A model generated the notes under the pieces. It was not told the origin of the DNA, did not search any database, and saw nothing but the letters and a program-made list of their open reading frames with translations. This document shows positions 33,546 through 43,253 of a DNA stretch of 64,000 nucleotides, one piece after another. This DNA comes from Streptomyces sp. NBC_00557 (GTDB lineage Bacteria > Actinomycetota > Actinomycetes > Streptomycetales > Streptomycetaceae). The stretch covers positions 4,836,001 through 4,900,000 of the forward strand of contig NZ_CP107796.1 in assembly GCF_036345995.1 (NCBI RefSeq). The letters are read 5' to 3'. The position numbers and the translations under genes are program-made. The stretch's first letter is position 1; every line of letters begins with the position of its first letter.

Positions 33546-34879
33546 CCAAGCGGACCTACTGGTTGGAACACGCCTGGCTCGGCGACCGTGTCGAGCCGGG
33601 GGTCGTCGTGGAGACGGAGGCCGGGCGGATCGGCGCCGTGCGCACCGGGGCGCCCACCCCGCCGCCCGGCGCCGAGGTGCTGCGCGGGCTCACCCTGCCG
33701 GGGCTCGCCAACGCCCACAGCCACGCCTTCCACCGGGCGCTGCGCGGCACCGTCCAGATCGGCTCCGGAACCTTCTGGACCTGGCGCGAGGTGATGTACT
33801 CCGTCGCCGACCGGCTCACCCCCGACAGCTACCACGCCCTGGCGCGCGCGGTGTACGCGGAGATGGCCCTCGCCGGCATCACCTGCGTCGGGGAGTTCCA
33901 CTACGTGCACCACGCGCCCGGCGGCACCCCCTACGCCGACCCCAACGCGATGGGGGAGGCGCTGATCGCGGCCGCCGCCGAAGCCGGCATCCGGATCACC
34001 CTCCTCGACACCTGTTACCTGTCCTCCGGCTTCGGCCAGGCCCCGAACACCCACCAGCTGCGCTTCTCCGACGGCAGCGCGGAGGCCTGGGCCGAACGCT
34101 GTGCAGTTCTCAAGGAACGGGATCACGCACGGATCGGAGCGGCGATCCACTCCGTACGGGCCGTGCCCGCCGGGCAGTTGGCGACCGTGGCCGGGTGGGC
34201 CGAGGAGCGGCGGGCCTCGCTGCACGTGCACCTGTCGGAGCAGACCGCCGAGAACGACGCCTGCCTCGCCGCGCACGGCCGCACCCCCACCCGGCTGCTC
34301 GCCGACCACGGCGTCCTCGGCCCGCGCACCACCGGTGTGCACAACACCCACCTCACCGACGAGGACATCGCCCTGCTGGGCGGCTCGCGCACCGGCACCT
34401 GCATGTGCCCGACGACCGAACGGGACCTGGCCGACGGCATCGGCCCCGCCGTCGCCCTGCAGCGAGCCGGCTCCCCGCTGTCCCTCGGCTCCGACAGCCA
34501 CGCCGTCATCGACCTGCTCGAAGAGGCGCGCGCCATGGAGCTGAACGAGCGGCTGCGCACCCGCACCCGGGGCCACTGGACGGCCGCCGCCCTGCTGCGG
34601 GCGGCCACCGCCGACGGCCACGCCGCACTCGGCTGGCACGACGCGGGCGCCATCGAGACCGGAGCGCTCGCCGACCTCACGACGATCGCGCTCGACTCGG
34701 TCAGAACAGCGGGCCCGCTGCCGCGACTGGGCGCCGAGACCGCCGTATTCGCCGCGACGGCAGCGGACGTACGGCACACGGTCGTGGGCGGGCGGCACGT
34801 CGTACGCGACGGGGCGCACACCCTCGTGCCCGACGTGCCCGAGGCTCTCGCGCGGGCCGTCGAAGCCCTCCGCTCCTGA
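33542..34879 (+). CDS. hutF: Formimidoylglutamate deiminase
   Basis: Amidohydrolase-superfamily enzyme that turns N-formimino-L-glutamate into N-formyl-L-glutamate and ammonia. 445 residues. The metal motif is [14 protein letters not shown]. Later metal or catalytic residues are in [27 protein letters not shown] and [19 protein letters not shown]. These match HutF rather than guanine or cytosine deaminases. GTG start overlapping the amidohydrolase gene by four bases. Third step of the operon. Confidence 0.94.
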   Translation: MTKRTYWLEHAWLGDRVEPGVVVETEAGRIGAVRTGAPTPPPGAEVLRGLTLPGLANAHSHAFHRALRGTVQIGSGTFWTWREVMYSVADRLTPDSYHALARAVYAEMALAGITCVGEFHYVHHAPGGTPYADPNAMGEALIAAAAEAGIRITLLDTCYLSSGFGQAPNTHQLRFSDGSAEAWAERCAVLKERDHARIGAAIHSVRAVPAGQLATVAGWAEERRASLHVHLSEQTAENDACLAAHGRTPTRLLADHGVLGPRTTGVHNTHLTDEDIALLGGSRTGTCMCPTTERDLADGIGPAVALQRAGSPLSLGSDSHAVIDLLEEARAMELNERLRTRTRGHWTAAALLRAATADGHAALGWHDAGAIETGALADLTTIALDSVRTAGPLPRLGAETAVFAATAADVRHTVVGGRHVVRDGAHTLVPDVPEALARAVEALRS

Positions 34880-34899
34880 CGACCACCCACGAGGACACC

Positions 34900-36075
34900 A
34901 TGAGCAGCAGCACCGTCATCACCAACATCGCCACGCTCGTCACCAACGACCCCTCCCTCGGCGACAACTCCCCCCTCGGTCTGATCCAGGACGCGGCCGT
35001 CGTCATCGACGGCGACCGCATCGCGTGGACCGGTGAATCCAGCAAAGCACCCGCCACTGACAACCGGGTCGACGCGGGCGGCCGGGCGGTGCTGCCGGGC
35101 TTCGTGGACTCCCACTCGCACCTGGTCTTCGCCGGCGACCGCACGCAGGAGTTCAACGCCCGCATGTCCGGCCGCTCCTACACGGCCGGCGGCATCCGCA
35201 CCACGGTCGCCGCCACCCGCGCCGCGAGCGACGCGGAGCTGGAGGCCAACCTGACCCGCTACCTGGCGGAGGCCCTGCGCCAGGGCACCACCACCTTCGA
35301 GACGAAGTCGGGCTACGGCCTGACCGTCGAGGACGAGTCCCGCGCCCTGCGCATCGCCGCGCGGCACACCGACGAGGTGACGTACCTCGGCGCGCACATC
35401 GTCTCCCCCGACTACGCGGGCGACCCGGCCGCCTATGTCGCCCTGGTCACCGGCGAGATGCTGGACGCCTGCGCGCCGCACGCCCGCTGGATCGACGTGT
35501 TCTGCGAGAAGGGCGCCTTCGACGGCGACCAGGCCCGCGCGATCCTCACGGCGGGCAAGGCGAGGGGACTGCACCCCCGCATCCACGCCAACCAGCTCTC
35601 CCACGGCCCCGGCGTCCAGCTCGCCGTCGAACTGGACGCGGCCAGCGCCGACCACTGCACCCACCTCACGGACGCCGACGTCGACGCCCTCGCCCACAGC
35701 CGCACGGTGGCCACGCTGCTGCCCGGCGCGGAGTTCTCCACGCGCGCCGAGTGGCCGGACGCCCGCCGCCTGCTGGACGCGGGCGTCACGGTGGCCCTGT
35801 CCACCGACTGCAACCCCGGCTCGTCCTTCACCTCGTCCGTCCCGTTCTGCATCGCCCTGGCCGTCCGCGACATGCGGATGACCCCGGACGAAGCGGTCTG
35901 GTCGGCCACCGCGGGCGGCGCCGCGGCCCTGCGCCGCACCGACATCGGCCGCCTGACGCCCGGCGCCTACGCCGACCTGACCCTCCTGGACGCGCCCAGC
36001 CACGTCCACCTGGCCTACCGTCCGGGCGTGCCCCTGGTGAGCGGGGTGTGGCGCAGGGGCGTACGGGTGGTCTGA
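34900..36075 (+). CDS. hutI: Imidazolonepropionase
   Basis: Metal-dependent hydrolase that opens imidazolone propionate to formiminoglutamate. 391 residues. Motifs: [13 protein letters not shown] (HxH), [19 protein letters not shown], the late metal region [47 protein letters not shown] at 34900, GAGG just upstream, twenty bases after hutF. It ends the operon, whose first gene supplies its substrate. Its stop is only 49 bases from that of the convergent lectin-fusion gene. Confidence 0.97.
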   Translation: MSSSTVITNIATLVTNDPSLGDNSPLGLIQDAAVVIDGDRIAWTGESSKAPATDNRVDAGGRAVLPGFVDSHSHLVFAGDRTQEFNARMSGRSYTAGGIRTTVAATRAASDAELEANLTRYLAEALRQGTTTFETKSGYGLTVEDESRALRIAARHTDEVTYLGAHIVSPDYAGDPAAYVALVTGEMLDACAPHARWIDVFCEKGAFDGDQARAILTAGKARGLHPRIHANQLSHGPGVQLAVELDAASADHCTHLTDADVDALAHSRTVATLLPGAEFSTRAEWPDARRLLDAGVTVALSTDCNPGSSFTSSVPFCIALAVRDMRMTPDEAVWSATAGGAAALRRTDIGRLTPGAYADLTLLDAPSHVHLAYRPGVPLVSGVWRRGVRVV

Positions 36076-36124
36076 GCGCCCCGGCGGGCGACCGCGCGGC
36101 GCCCGAGCCGGCCGCACCCCCGGC

Positions 36125-37690
36125 TCACCGCGCCCCCGCCCGCCACCGCTGGTCGTCGCCGCCGTCCAGGGAGTGCAGGGACACCCCGTACCTGCCGTCC
36201 GGGGTCACCGCCGTCCCGGTGGCGATGGCCGGGCGGATGGTGCCGTCGGGGTCGACGGTGAAGCGGAGGTTGTCGCCGTTGTCGCTGTAGACCGAGCCGC
36301 AGGTCCAGATGCCCACGCCCCGGTCGGTCGCGCCCCGGCTGTCCAGGCAGAAGTCCTCGTCGGCCGCCGACCGGAGCACGCCCAGGCCGCTGTCCACGCG
36401 CCAGCGCTGGGACGAGGAGCCGTCGCAGCGCGCCGTGACCACGTCGTTGCCCTGTTCCAGATCGCCGTCGCGGATGTCCAGGCAGCGGCCCGTGGCGACG
36501 TTCACCACCTCGGCGAAGGACGAGCCGGGCGGGGTGAAGGAAGGCGACGGCGGCGGAGTGGGTTTCGGGGTGGGCCGCGGCGACCGCGTGGTGGGCGACG
36601 GGGACGGGGACGCGGAAGTGGGCGTGGGGGACGGGGATTTCGTGGGCGACGGGGACGGGGTCACGGAGATCGTCGCCGTCACCGTCACCGAGGGGGGCGT
36701 CGGCGTCGCCGCTGCCGGCTGCTGGTCGTGGGACTGCGCCGGGATGAGCACGAACACCAGCAGCGGAGCCAGGGCCACGCCGAGGGCCGCCGAGGCCAGC
36801 AGGACGCGGCGCCGGGGCGGCCAGACCTGCCGTACCGCCGGGGGTTCGGGGGCGGCGGGCCGGGGTTCCTCGGCGTGGACGTACGCCGTTCCGCGCCACG
36901 GCAGCAGGCCCTCCGCCAGGGTCTGCCGGGGCGCGTCCCGCAGGGCCCGCAGATCCTCGAACGCGGCCGTGCAGTGCGGACAGCGGGCCATGTGCGCGTC
37001 CAGGTCGGCGCTGCGGCGCGGGCCGTCCGGCCGTACCGCCTCCTCGATCAGCCGGCGGAAGTCGGCGCAGCGCGCGTCGTCGGAGGCGGCGAGGCGCTCG
37101 CGGAGGCAGGCCTGCGCCAGGGCCTTGAGGGCCTGCGGGACGCCGAACGAGACATCGGTGCGGCGCACGCCGAGGAAGGCGGCGGTGCGGTCCTCCGGCT
37201 CCCGCTCCAGCACGCCGTACCAGAGCAGGCCCTGCGCGCGGGAGGCCAGCGAGCGGAAGGCGGGCAGGAGCGGCGGGGTGGGGCCCTCGGGCAGGCCGGA
37301 GGTGTTCAGGACGAGCAGCAGTGCGGGGTCGAGGCCGGCGGAGCGCTCGTCGCGTGCCCAGGCCGCCGCCGTCCGTCCGGCCAGCAGCAGGAGCCGGTGG
37401 CGCAGCGGGACGGCCGGATCGACGCCCCGGGCCGTCTCGCGGGCCACCGTGGTCACGGTCTCGACCGCCAGCCGGCGGGCGGCGGATTCGCTCGCCGCGC
37501 ACAGCCGGGCGTAGGCGAGGACCGCCGGGAGGTGCCGGCGGCGCAGCTCCTGCAGGGCGGGGTAGGCGGTGGCCGTGGGGGAGCGCAGCAGTTCCGTCAG
37601 CCGGGCGTCCGGCGCGTCCTGAAGCTCCGCGCCCGCCTGCTCCCTGCCCGCGTCGGCGCCGTCCGGGCCGGCTCCGTCCCCCTGAGCCAT
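36125..37690 (-). CDS. Sigma-like/zinc-finger membrane protein with C-terminal ricin-type lectin domain
   Basis: 521 residues, a rare fusion. The N-terminal 200 residues are helical and resemble a divergent ECF sigma domain (LTELLRSPTATAYPALQELRRRHLPAVLAYARL, LGVRRTDVSFGVPQALKALAQACLRERLA). A zf-HC2-like motif follows (DAHMARCPHCTAAFEDL), as in anti-sigma factors. Next is one transmembrane helix (RVLLASAALGVALAPLLVFVLIPA), a Pro/Ser/Thr stalk, then an outer ricin B-type domain (TGRCLDIRDGDLEQGNDVVTARC, QRWRVDSG, DDQRWRAGAR). It may sense glycans outside and act on gene expression inside (inference). The neighbouring locus encodes a sigma factor. Domain calls are by motif. Confidence 0.85.
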   Translation of the reverse strand: MAQGDGAGPDGADAGREQAGAELQDAPDARLTELLRSPTATAYPALQELRRRHLPAVLAYARLCAASESAARRLAVETVTTVARETARGVDPAVPLRHRLLLLAGRTAAAWARDERSAGLDPALLLVLNTSGLPEGPTPPLLPAFRSLASRAQGLLWYGVLEREPEDRTAAFLGVRRTDVSFGVPQALKALAQACLRERLAASDDARCADFRRLIEEAVRPDGPRRSADLDAHMARCPHCTAAFEDLRALRDAPRQTLAEGLLPWRGTAYVHAEEPRPAAPEPPAVRQVWPPRRRVLLASAALGVALAPLLVFVLIPAQSHDQQPAAATPTPPSVTVTATISVTPSPSPTKSPSPTPTSASPSPSPTTRSPRPTPKPTPPPSPSFTPPGSSFAEVVNVATGRCLDIRDGDLEQGNDVVTARCDGSSSQRWRVDSGLGVLRSAADEDFCLDSRGATDRGVGIWTCGSVYSDNGDNLRFTVDPDGTIRPAIATGTAVTPDGRYGVSLHSLDGGDDQRWRAGAR

Positions 37691-37929
37691 CGTTCAGCCT
37701 CCTCGCACCACCGGGTGACCGCGCCGTTGCGGTTCCCGGCCCGGCATACCAGCCGGTTCGGGGGGCCATAGTGGTCGAGGGGCGTGGCCGGGAAAAGAGG
37801 TTTCCGCGGGTAACCAGATAACGGTTGGGATCACGGGCCGAGTTGGCCGGAACCGTGCGCAAGAGCCGGGAATGGCAGGCGGATTCGGGGATACCCGCGC
37901 TACTCGGAGAGGTGGGCGGCCACGGCACA

Positions 37930-37966
37930 GCGCAGCGGCCCGGCATGGTGGGCCGGGCCGCTGCGC
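37930..37966. terminator. Terminator of the sigma factor gene (15-bp stem)
   Basis: GCGCAGCGGCCCGGC (37930-37944), 7-base loop, exact complement to 37966. Placed just beyond the leftward sigma gene stop. The rest of the 305-base gap (37691-37995) presumably holds the promoter of the lectin-fusion gene; I see no clear elements. Confidence 0.8.
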
Positions 37967-37995
37967 AGGATGTCACCGCGACGGGGACGCGGAGG

Positions 37996-38892
37996 TCACT
38001 CCTCGATCGTCAGACCCTTGCGCAGCCGTGCCAGCGTGCGCGACAGCAGACGGGAGACGTGCATCTGGGAGATGCCGAGTTCCTCGCCGATCTCCGACTG
38101 GGTCATGTTCGCCACGAACCGCAGGGAGAGGATCTTCCGGTCCCGCGGCGGGAGTTCGGCGATGAGCGGCTTGAGCGACTCGACGTACTCGATGCCCTCG
38201 AGGCCGTGGTCCTCGTACCCGATGCGGTCCGCGAGGGCGCCCTCGGTCTCGTCCTCCTCGGGCTGGGCGTCCAGCGACGAGGCGGTGTAGGCGTTCGAGG
38301 CTGCCATGCCCTCGATGACCTCGTCGTTGGAGATGCCGAGCTTCTCGGCCAGCTCCGGGACGGTCGGGGCCCGGTCCAGCCGCTGGGCCAGCTCGTCCCC
38401 GGCCTTGGCCAGGTCCAGGCGCAGCTCCTGCAGCCGGCGCGGCACCCGCACGGACCACGAGGTGTCACGGAAGAACCGCTTGATCTCACCGATGATGGTC
38501 GGCATCGCGAAAGTGGGGAACTCCACTCCGCGGGCGAGTTCGAAACGGTCGATCGCCTTGATCAGGCCGATGGTGCCGACCTGGATGATGTCCTCCATCG
38601 GCTCGCTGCGGGAGCGGAACCGGGAGGCGGCGAACTTGACGAGTGCGAGGTTGAGTTCGACGAGGGTGTTGCGGACGTACGAGTACTCGTGCGTCCCTTC
38701 CTCCAGCGACTCGAGGCGCTCGAAGAGGGTCTTGGACAGGGCCCGCGCGTCGACCGGGCCGATCTCGTCGTACGGGGGGATCTCCGGGAGTCCCTCGACG
38801 GGGTCGAGGGCGTCGATGGGATGATCCAGTTGTTCCGGTGGGGGTGTCGACGTCGCGATCGGGGTATGCGATGCGTCGAGCCGGGGTGACAT
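37996..38892 (-). CDS. sigI: SigB/SigF-family RNA polymerase sigma factor, SigI-like
   Basis: 298 residues. Region 2: YVRNTLVELNLALVKFAASRFRSRSEPMEDIIQVGTIGLIKAIDRFELARGVEFPTFAMPTIIGEIKRFFRDTSWSVRVPRR. Region 4: IAELPPRDRKILSLRFVANMTQSEIGEELGISQMHVSRLLSRTLARLRKGL. This is the general-stress/developmental subfamily with nine or so paralogues in Streptomyces. The neighbouring antagonist and anti-sigma genes and the order recall the sigI/arsI/prsI set of S. coelicolor (osmotic stress), hence the symbol. ATG at 38892 with GGAGG five bases away. The first 40 residues are an acidic, Pro-rich extension. Confidence 0.85.
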   Translation of the reverse strand: MSPRLDASHTPIATSTPPPEQLDHPIDALDPVEGLPEIPPYDEIGPVDARALSKTLFERLESLEEGTHEYSYVRNTLVELNLALVKFAASRFRSRSEPMEDIIQVGTIGLIKAIDRFELARGVEFPTFAMPTIIGEIKRFFRDTSWSVRVPRRLQELRLDLAKAGDELAQRLDRAPTVPELAEKLGISNDEVIEGMAASNAYTASSLDAQPEEDETEGALADRIGYEDHGLEGIEYVESLKPLIAELPPRDRKILSLRFVANMTQSEIGEELGISQMHVSRLLSRTLARLRKGLTIEE

Positions 38893-39046
38893 GGTGTCCT
38901 CCATCGTTCTCGGCATATGGCTGCCGAAGCCGGTGCTTGCGTGCGGTGTGCGGCGCCTCCGAAGCCGGCGTGTAGGGATACGTGTCCTTACTAGCCCTAC
39001 CCGGTCGACCGAACCGATCGCAAGTGCGTTCTGTCTAGTTATGTCC

Positions 39047-39070
39047 GTTTCTGTGAGGTTCTTCGGGTGC
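39047..39070 (+). promoter_or_regulatory. SigB-type promoter upstream of the anti-sigma antagonist gene
   Basis: GTTT (39047-39050), 14 bases, then GGGTGC (39065-39070): matches the actinobacterial SigB-family consensus GNNT-N14-16-GGGTAY except at one base. Transcription would start about 60 bases before the antagonist gene, suggesting that a stress sigma, perhaps SigI itself, drives its own partner switch. Confidence 0.5.
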
Positions 39071-39137
39071 CGGAGTTCGCTTGGAGGGCGTAGTGTTCGA
39101 GAGCAGTCAGCGTCCACGACCTCGGGAGAGAGACGGC

Positions 39138-39515
39138 ATGGACCACGGGACGGTCGGCAGCGCACAGTCGGGCCGGCTTCTGGTGGAGGTGCGGGAAGAG
39201 GGCTCCAGCGCCGTTGTGACACCGGCGGGTGAGCTCGATCACCACACCGCCGATCTTTTGCGTGAGCCCCTCGACGACCTCTTGGACAAGGGCTTCGCGC
39301 GCCTTGTCGTGGACTGCTCCCGCCTGGAGTTCTGTGACTCCACGGGGCTGAACGTCCTGCTCGGAGCCCGGCTGAAGGCGGAGGCCGCCGGCGGCGGGGT
39401 CCACCTGGCCGGGATGCAGCCGGTGGTCGCCCGCGTGTTCGAGATCACCGGGGCGGAAGCGGTCTTCACCGTGCACGACTCCGTGGAGGCGGCCTTGGCC
39501 GAAGGCGGCGACTGA
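39138..39515 (+). CDS. Anti-sigma factor antagonist (STAS domain)
   Basis: 125 residues. STAS/SpoIIAA-like fold: AVVTPAGELDHHTADLLREPLDDLL, LVVDCSRLEFCDSTGLNVLLGARL, with the phosphorylatable Ser in CDSTGLN. In its dephosphorylated state such a protein frees a sigma factor by binding the anti-sigma kinase. Diverges from the sigI-like gene and lies upstream of the RsbW-like gene, so it is the probable PrsI counterpart. ATG at 39138 with GGGAGAGAG upstream. Confidence 0.93.
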   Translation: MDHGTVGSAQSGRLLVEVREEGSSAVVTPAGELDHHTADLLREPLDDLLDKGFARLVVDCSRLEFCDSTGLNVLLGARLKAEAAGGGVHLAGMQPVVARVFEITGAEAVFTVHDSVEAALAEGGD

Positions 39516-40086
39516 GTCCCCGGCCCCGCCCTCCCGCGCCCGGCATGCCGTGAGCGACCGCACCCGTAACGCCGAAATCAGGGGTGTCGTGCCGGATCGT
39601 CCGGGCAGGAGAGGGCAGGAGAAGGCGGGACACCCCCTGACGACCGCCGGCCCGGAGGACCCCGGGACCGGCCATACCACGGGACGGGGCGCGTGCGACG
39701 GACCGTCGAGCGGGACACCCCGCAGGGACGATCGGCGGACGGGCCGGACCGTACGCCGGCCGGCCTGGGCGGACGGGACAGGCAGGACCGGACGCCAGGA
39801 CCGGCCCCGGCGGACAGGACCGGCCGGACCGGCAGAACCGGCGCGCCGGACGGCGAGCGGGACCGCGTCCGGACCGGCGGGACCGGCCGGACGGCGCGCG
39901 GCAGCACGGACCGCCGGCGGGCGGCGGCACGAGGGACACACGGACGGCGGGTGCGGCACGGACACGTGGCGACGGACAGACGGAAGACGGAAGAAGACGG
40001 ACAGACCGACGACGTACGGGCCGCTCGGCGCGGACCGGCGCCGGACTTTCCATCATTAACTGGTGAATCGGTGAGGTGAAGCGCTG
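39516..40086. other. GC-rich low-complexity spacer between antagonist and anti-sigma genes
   Basis: 570 bases made largely of degenerate GGACCGG, ACGGAC and GGCGGAC motifs on one strand. Frames crossing it give Arg/Gly/Thr/Pro-rich nonsense with no domain. It is unusual for the spacing of two partner genes and may be expanded simple repeat DNA. Confidence 0.6.
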
Positions 40087-40656
40087 ATGAGCACCACCCG
40101 GCCTTACTCGCCGGGCGACCGCGGCCCGGAGCCCAGCGGCGCTTCCGGTGGGTCCGAGGGGGGTGCGCCGACGGCAGGCGGGCCCACGGGGGCAGCCGCG
40201 CCGTCCGTGCCGTCCGGGTCCGCCGGCGGTACGCGCGAGACCCGGGGCCCACAACTCCGCAGAATCAGCCTGCGGGGCGAGAGCGGTGTCGTCCCGCTGG
40301 CCCGCGACTTCACCCGCCAGGCGCTGTACGCGTGGGGCTGGCTGCCCGCCTCCGGCGCCGACCAGCGGGCCGCCGCCGAGGACGTGCTGCTCGTCGTCTC
40401 CGAACTCGTCACCAACGCCTGCCTGCACGCCGAGGGCCCCGACGAACTCCGCCTGGCCTGCGACAACAAGGTGATCCGGGTGGAGGTCTCCGACCGCGGC
40501 ACCGGCCAGCCGGCCCCCCGCACCCCGCACCGCGCCGGCCGTCCCGGCGGCCACGGCATGTTCATCGTCCAGCGGCTCTGCCTGGACTGGGGCGTCGTCC
40601 GCACCGCCGACCGGCCGGGAAAGACGGTGTGGGCCGAACTGGGCGCCCCGGCTTAG
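40087..40656 (+). CDS. Anti-sigma factor kinase, RsbW-like (HATPase_c)
   Basis: 189 residues. The Bergerat ATP-binding fold is in the C-terminal 130: RAAAEDVLLVVSELVTNACLHAEGP (N box), VEVSDRGTGQPAP (G1), GRPGGHGMFIVQRLCLDWGVV (G2). The first 55 residues are a Gly/Ala/Pro-rich extension not seen in RsbW. It probably binds the SigI-like factor and phosphorylates the STAS antagonist, i.e. the ArsI counterpart; the partner choice is inference from proximity. ATG at 40087 with GAGGTGAAG upstream. Confidence 0.9.
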   Translation: MSTTRPYSPGDRGPEPSGASGGSEGGAPTAGGPTGAAAPSVPSGSAGGTRETRGPQLRRISLRGESGVVPLARDFTRQALYAWGWLPASGADQRAAAEDVLLVVSELVTNACLHAEGPDELRLACDNKVIRVEVSDRGTGQPAPRTPHRAGRPGGHGMFIVQRLCLDWGVVRTADRPGKTVWAELGAPA

Positions 40657-41210
40657 GCCGATCGGGTCCCCCGACCCCGCCGGACACACGGAACGCGGCC
40701 CGCAGGCTCGCACACGAGGCACCGACCGGGCGCGGTACGCCGACCACGGCGCCGACCGCCCGCACGGTGGTGGCGGTGCCGGTCACTCCGCGCCGACGGC
40801 GGAGTCGGTCACCCCGCGCCGACGGCGGAGTCGGTCGCCTGCGCTCGGCTCCGACGGCCGTGCCGCGGCCGCCCGCGCTCCGACCCATCCGACCCCCCTG
40901 ACACGCAGCCGCCCGTTTGACGTGCCGAAACCCGTCTGACGCGCTGACAGACGGTTCTCGACGTGCTGATACTCCCGAGTGCGGGGGAGGAAACGCCCCG
41001 CTGGCCCCGTCATCGGGCCGGACGAGGCCGTCGTACGGCGGCGAAGGCGTGGTGGCACCGCGAGCACCGTTCCTGGAAACTGAGCGGGAGTGGGTCCTGT
41101 TGCCAGGACTCGCCATGACGCAGCCGCCGTGGCGATCGGCAGGCGCACCCTGGGACACCCGCCCCGCACTCCGGCAGGGCGCGCCGCCGACCGCAGGCCG
41201 GGGCGGGCGG
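40657..41210. other. Intergenic region with tandem repeat; no gene found
   Basis: About 550 bases between two convergent genes. Frames here are low-complexity. It holds two tandem 26-bp units (40781-40806, 40807-40832), each containing ACTCCGC-N7-GCGGAGT or a near copy, which could form transcript hairpins, and a third partial unit. Confidence 0.55.
40781..40832. repeat. Two tandem 26-bp repeats, each with an internal hairpin
   Basis: The units GGTCACTCCGCGCCGACG... and GGTCACCCCGCGCCGACG... differ at one base by my reading and end in GCGGAGTC. They lie downstream of the anti-sigma gene and may act as terminator or processing sites. Confidence 0.7.
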
Positions 41211-42716
41211 CTAGCGCACGTCGCCCATCAGCTTGTTGACCTTCTTGCGGTACATCCACACCGCCGCGCCGGCGAGGACGGCGAGCACGGCCTCCAGGGC
41301 CACGTAGCCCATCTTGTCGAGGTTGACCCCGCCGATGGCCGGGTTCGACATGAGCGCGGTGATGGAGTCGCCCGCGGTGACCGCGAGGAACCAGACGCCC
41401 ATCATCTGCGAGGCGTACTTCTTCGGCGCCATCTTCGTCGTCACGGACAGACCCACCGGCGACAGCGTCAGCTCGCCGACGGTCTGCACGAAGTAGATCG
41501 CGACCAGCCACAGCGCCGCGGCCTTGTGACCGCCCTCGGCGATCGACAGCGGGGCGAGGAAGAGGAAGAAGGACGCACCGATCAGCACCAGGCCGGAGGC
41601 GAACTTCACGATCGTGCTCGGCTCCTTGCCCCTGCGGTTCAGCCACAGCCACAGCCAGGCGAACACCGGCGCCAGCGCCATGATCATGACCGGGTTGACC
41701 GACTGGTACCAGGAGACCGGGAACGTCCAGCCCGCGATCGAGTTCTTGGCCGAGCTGTCCGCGAACAGCGACAGGGTCGAACCGCCCTGGTCGTAGATCA
41801 TCCAGAACACGGCGGCGGCGGCGAAGAACCAGACGTACGCCCGCACCTTCGACTTCTCGGTCGCGTCCAGGTCCTTGTCGCGCAGCATCCGCGCGATGAC
41901 CACGATCGGCACGATGAGGCCGATGAGCGTCAGCGGGATCAGCGCCCAGTTCAGGGTGAAGTGACCGGTGCCGCCCACCAGGCCGTAGAAGACGGCCGCG
42001 ACGGCCAGCCAGATCAGGCCCTTGCGCAGGGTGGCGGCCTTCTCCCGGGGGCTCAGCGGGGTCGGGACCTCGCTGCTCTCGGGGCTCAGGTGGCGGCCGC
42101 CGAGCAGGTACTGGGCCAGACCCAGCGCCATGCCGAGCGCGGCCAGCGCGAAGCCCAGGTGCCAGTTGACGTTCTCACCGACGGTGCCGATGACCAGCGG
42201 CGCGGCGAAGGCGCCCAGGTTGATGCCGATGTAGAAGAGGGTGAAGCCACCGTCGCGGCGCGGGTCGTCCGGACCCTTGTAGAGGTGGCCGACCATCGTG
42301 GAGATGTTGGCCTTCAGCAGGCCCGAACCGATGGCGACCAGACCCAGGCCGACGAAGAAGCTCGCGGCCACGGGCAGGGCCAGGCACAGGTGGCCGAGCA
42401 TGATGATCAGGCCCGAGACGGCGACCGTCCTGCGGGGGCCGAGGAAGCGGTCGGCGACCCAGCCGCCCGGCAGGGCGAGCAGGTACACGAGCGACACGTA
42501 CACCGAGTAGATCGCGGTCGCGGTGCCCGCGCTCAGGTGGAGGCCGCCCGGGGCCACCAGGTACAGCGGGAGCAGAGCCCTCATGCCGTAGTAGGAGAAG
42601 CGCTCCCACATCTCGGTCATGAAGAGAGTGGCCAGGCCGCGGGGGTGGCCGAAGAAGGTCTTCTCGGCTCCGGGGGTGCCCGGGCGGACCGAGTCCTTCG
42701 TCAGGCTGGACGCCAT
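41211..42716 (-). CDS. POT-family proton-dependent peptide transporter
   Basis: 501-residue inner-membrane symporter for di- and tripeptides. The PTR2 signature is near the start (HPRGLATLFMTEMWERFSYYGMRALLPLYL), and the ExxER motif reads EMWERFSYYG. A second signature is FTLFYIGINLGAFAAPLVIGTVGE. Twelve or more helices are visible. Near the end is VGELTLSPVGLSVTTKMAPKKYASQMMGVWF, also family-typical. ATG at 42716 with AAGGAA upstream. It is a single gene. Confidence 0.95.
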   Translation of the reverse strand: MASSLTKDSVRPGTPGAEKTFFGHPRGLATLFMTEMWERFSYYGMRALLPLYLVAPGGLHLSAGTATAIYSVYVSLVYLLALPGGWVADRFLGPRRTVAVSGLIIMLGHLCLALPVAASFFVGLGLVAIGSGLLKANISTMVGHLYKGPDDPRRDGGFTLFYIGINLGAFAAPLVIGTVGENVNWHLGFALAALGMALGLAQYLLGGRHLSPESSEVPTPLSPREKAATLRKGLIWLAVAAVFYGLVGGTGHFTLNWALIPLTLIGLIVPIVVIARMLRDKDLDATEKSKVRAYVWFFAAAAVFWMIYDQGGSTLSLFADSSAKNSIAGWTFPVSWYQSVNPVMIMALAPVFAWLWLWLNRRGKEPSTIVKFASGLVLIGASFFLFLAPLSIAEGGHKAAALWLVAIYFVQTVGELTLSPVGLSVTTKMAPKKYASQMMGVWFLAVTAGDSITALMSNPAIGGVNLDKMGYVALEAVLAVLAGAAVWMYRKKVNKLMGDVR

Positions 42717-43253
42717 GGTCGTTCCTTGCTGGTCGGGGCGCGCGGTGGGGGTCCCCCGGCTCGAGCGGAGCCGAGAGTCGGGGGAGGTGCGTGCCCGTGG
42801 GGGGCGGCCGGCACCGGCGGGGTCGGCCGCCCGCCCCCACGCCCGAGGGGGGCCGCCTCCGGATCGCGGAGACGGTGGACGGCGACCACCGGGATCCACG
42901 CCCCGTCGCGCGGCGATGCGCTGCGGAGCCCGGCCAGAGGTCGTTCCTATCAAGACTGATCGTGATCAGCCCGCACACAAAAGAGACCTTCAGCCCACGT
43001 GCCCGCCGAAGGTCCCCTGGTGTACTACAGGCGTTCAGGTCACTGTAAGGCAGGACACTGCCGGATATGGAAGGACTTGAGACACGGATCACAGGTGTCG
43101 CAGGAACCACAGGACCGCAATCGAAGGTCCTTCCTACGATCGCATCCCCAGAGCGATGGTTCGTACCAGCGGCGCACCACCGGCGCGCGAAGGTAAGAGA
43201 ACCTGAAACCGATCACACCCCAGCACCGTACGCAGGCGGTCTACCATCACCTC
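42717..43253. other. Divergent intergenic region, POT transporter / two-component system
   Basis: About 540 bases without a gene. A perfect dyad CTGATC-GT-GATCAG (42956-42969) lies in the more AT-rich part and may be an operator. No convincing promoter hexamers were placed. Confidence 0.4.

Noticed and set aside
36015..37976. 653-codon minus-strand ORF
   Set aside because: It is a frame shadow of the lectin-fusion gene with Pro/Arg-rich nonsense, while the 521-residue frame has the motifs.
39550..40059. 170-codon ORF in the spacer between sigma partner genes
   Set aside because: The translation is Arg/Gly/Thr/Pro-rich with simple repeats and there is no clear ribosome site or family. Treated as non-coding.
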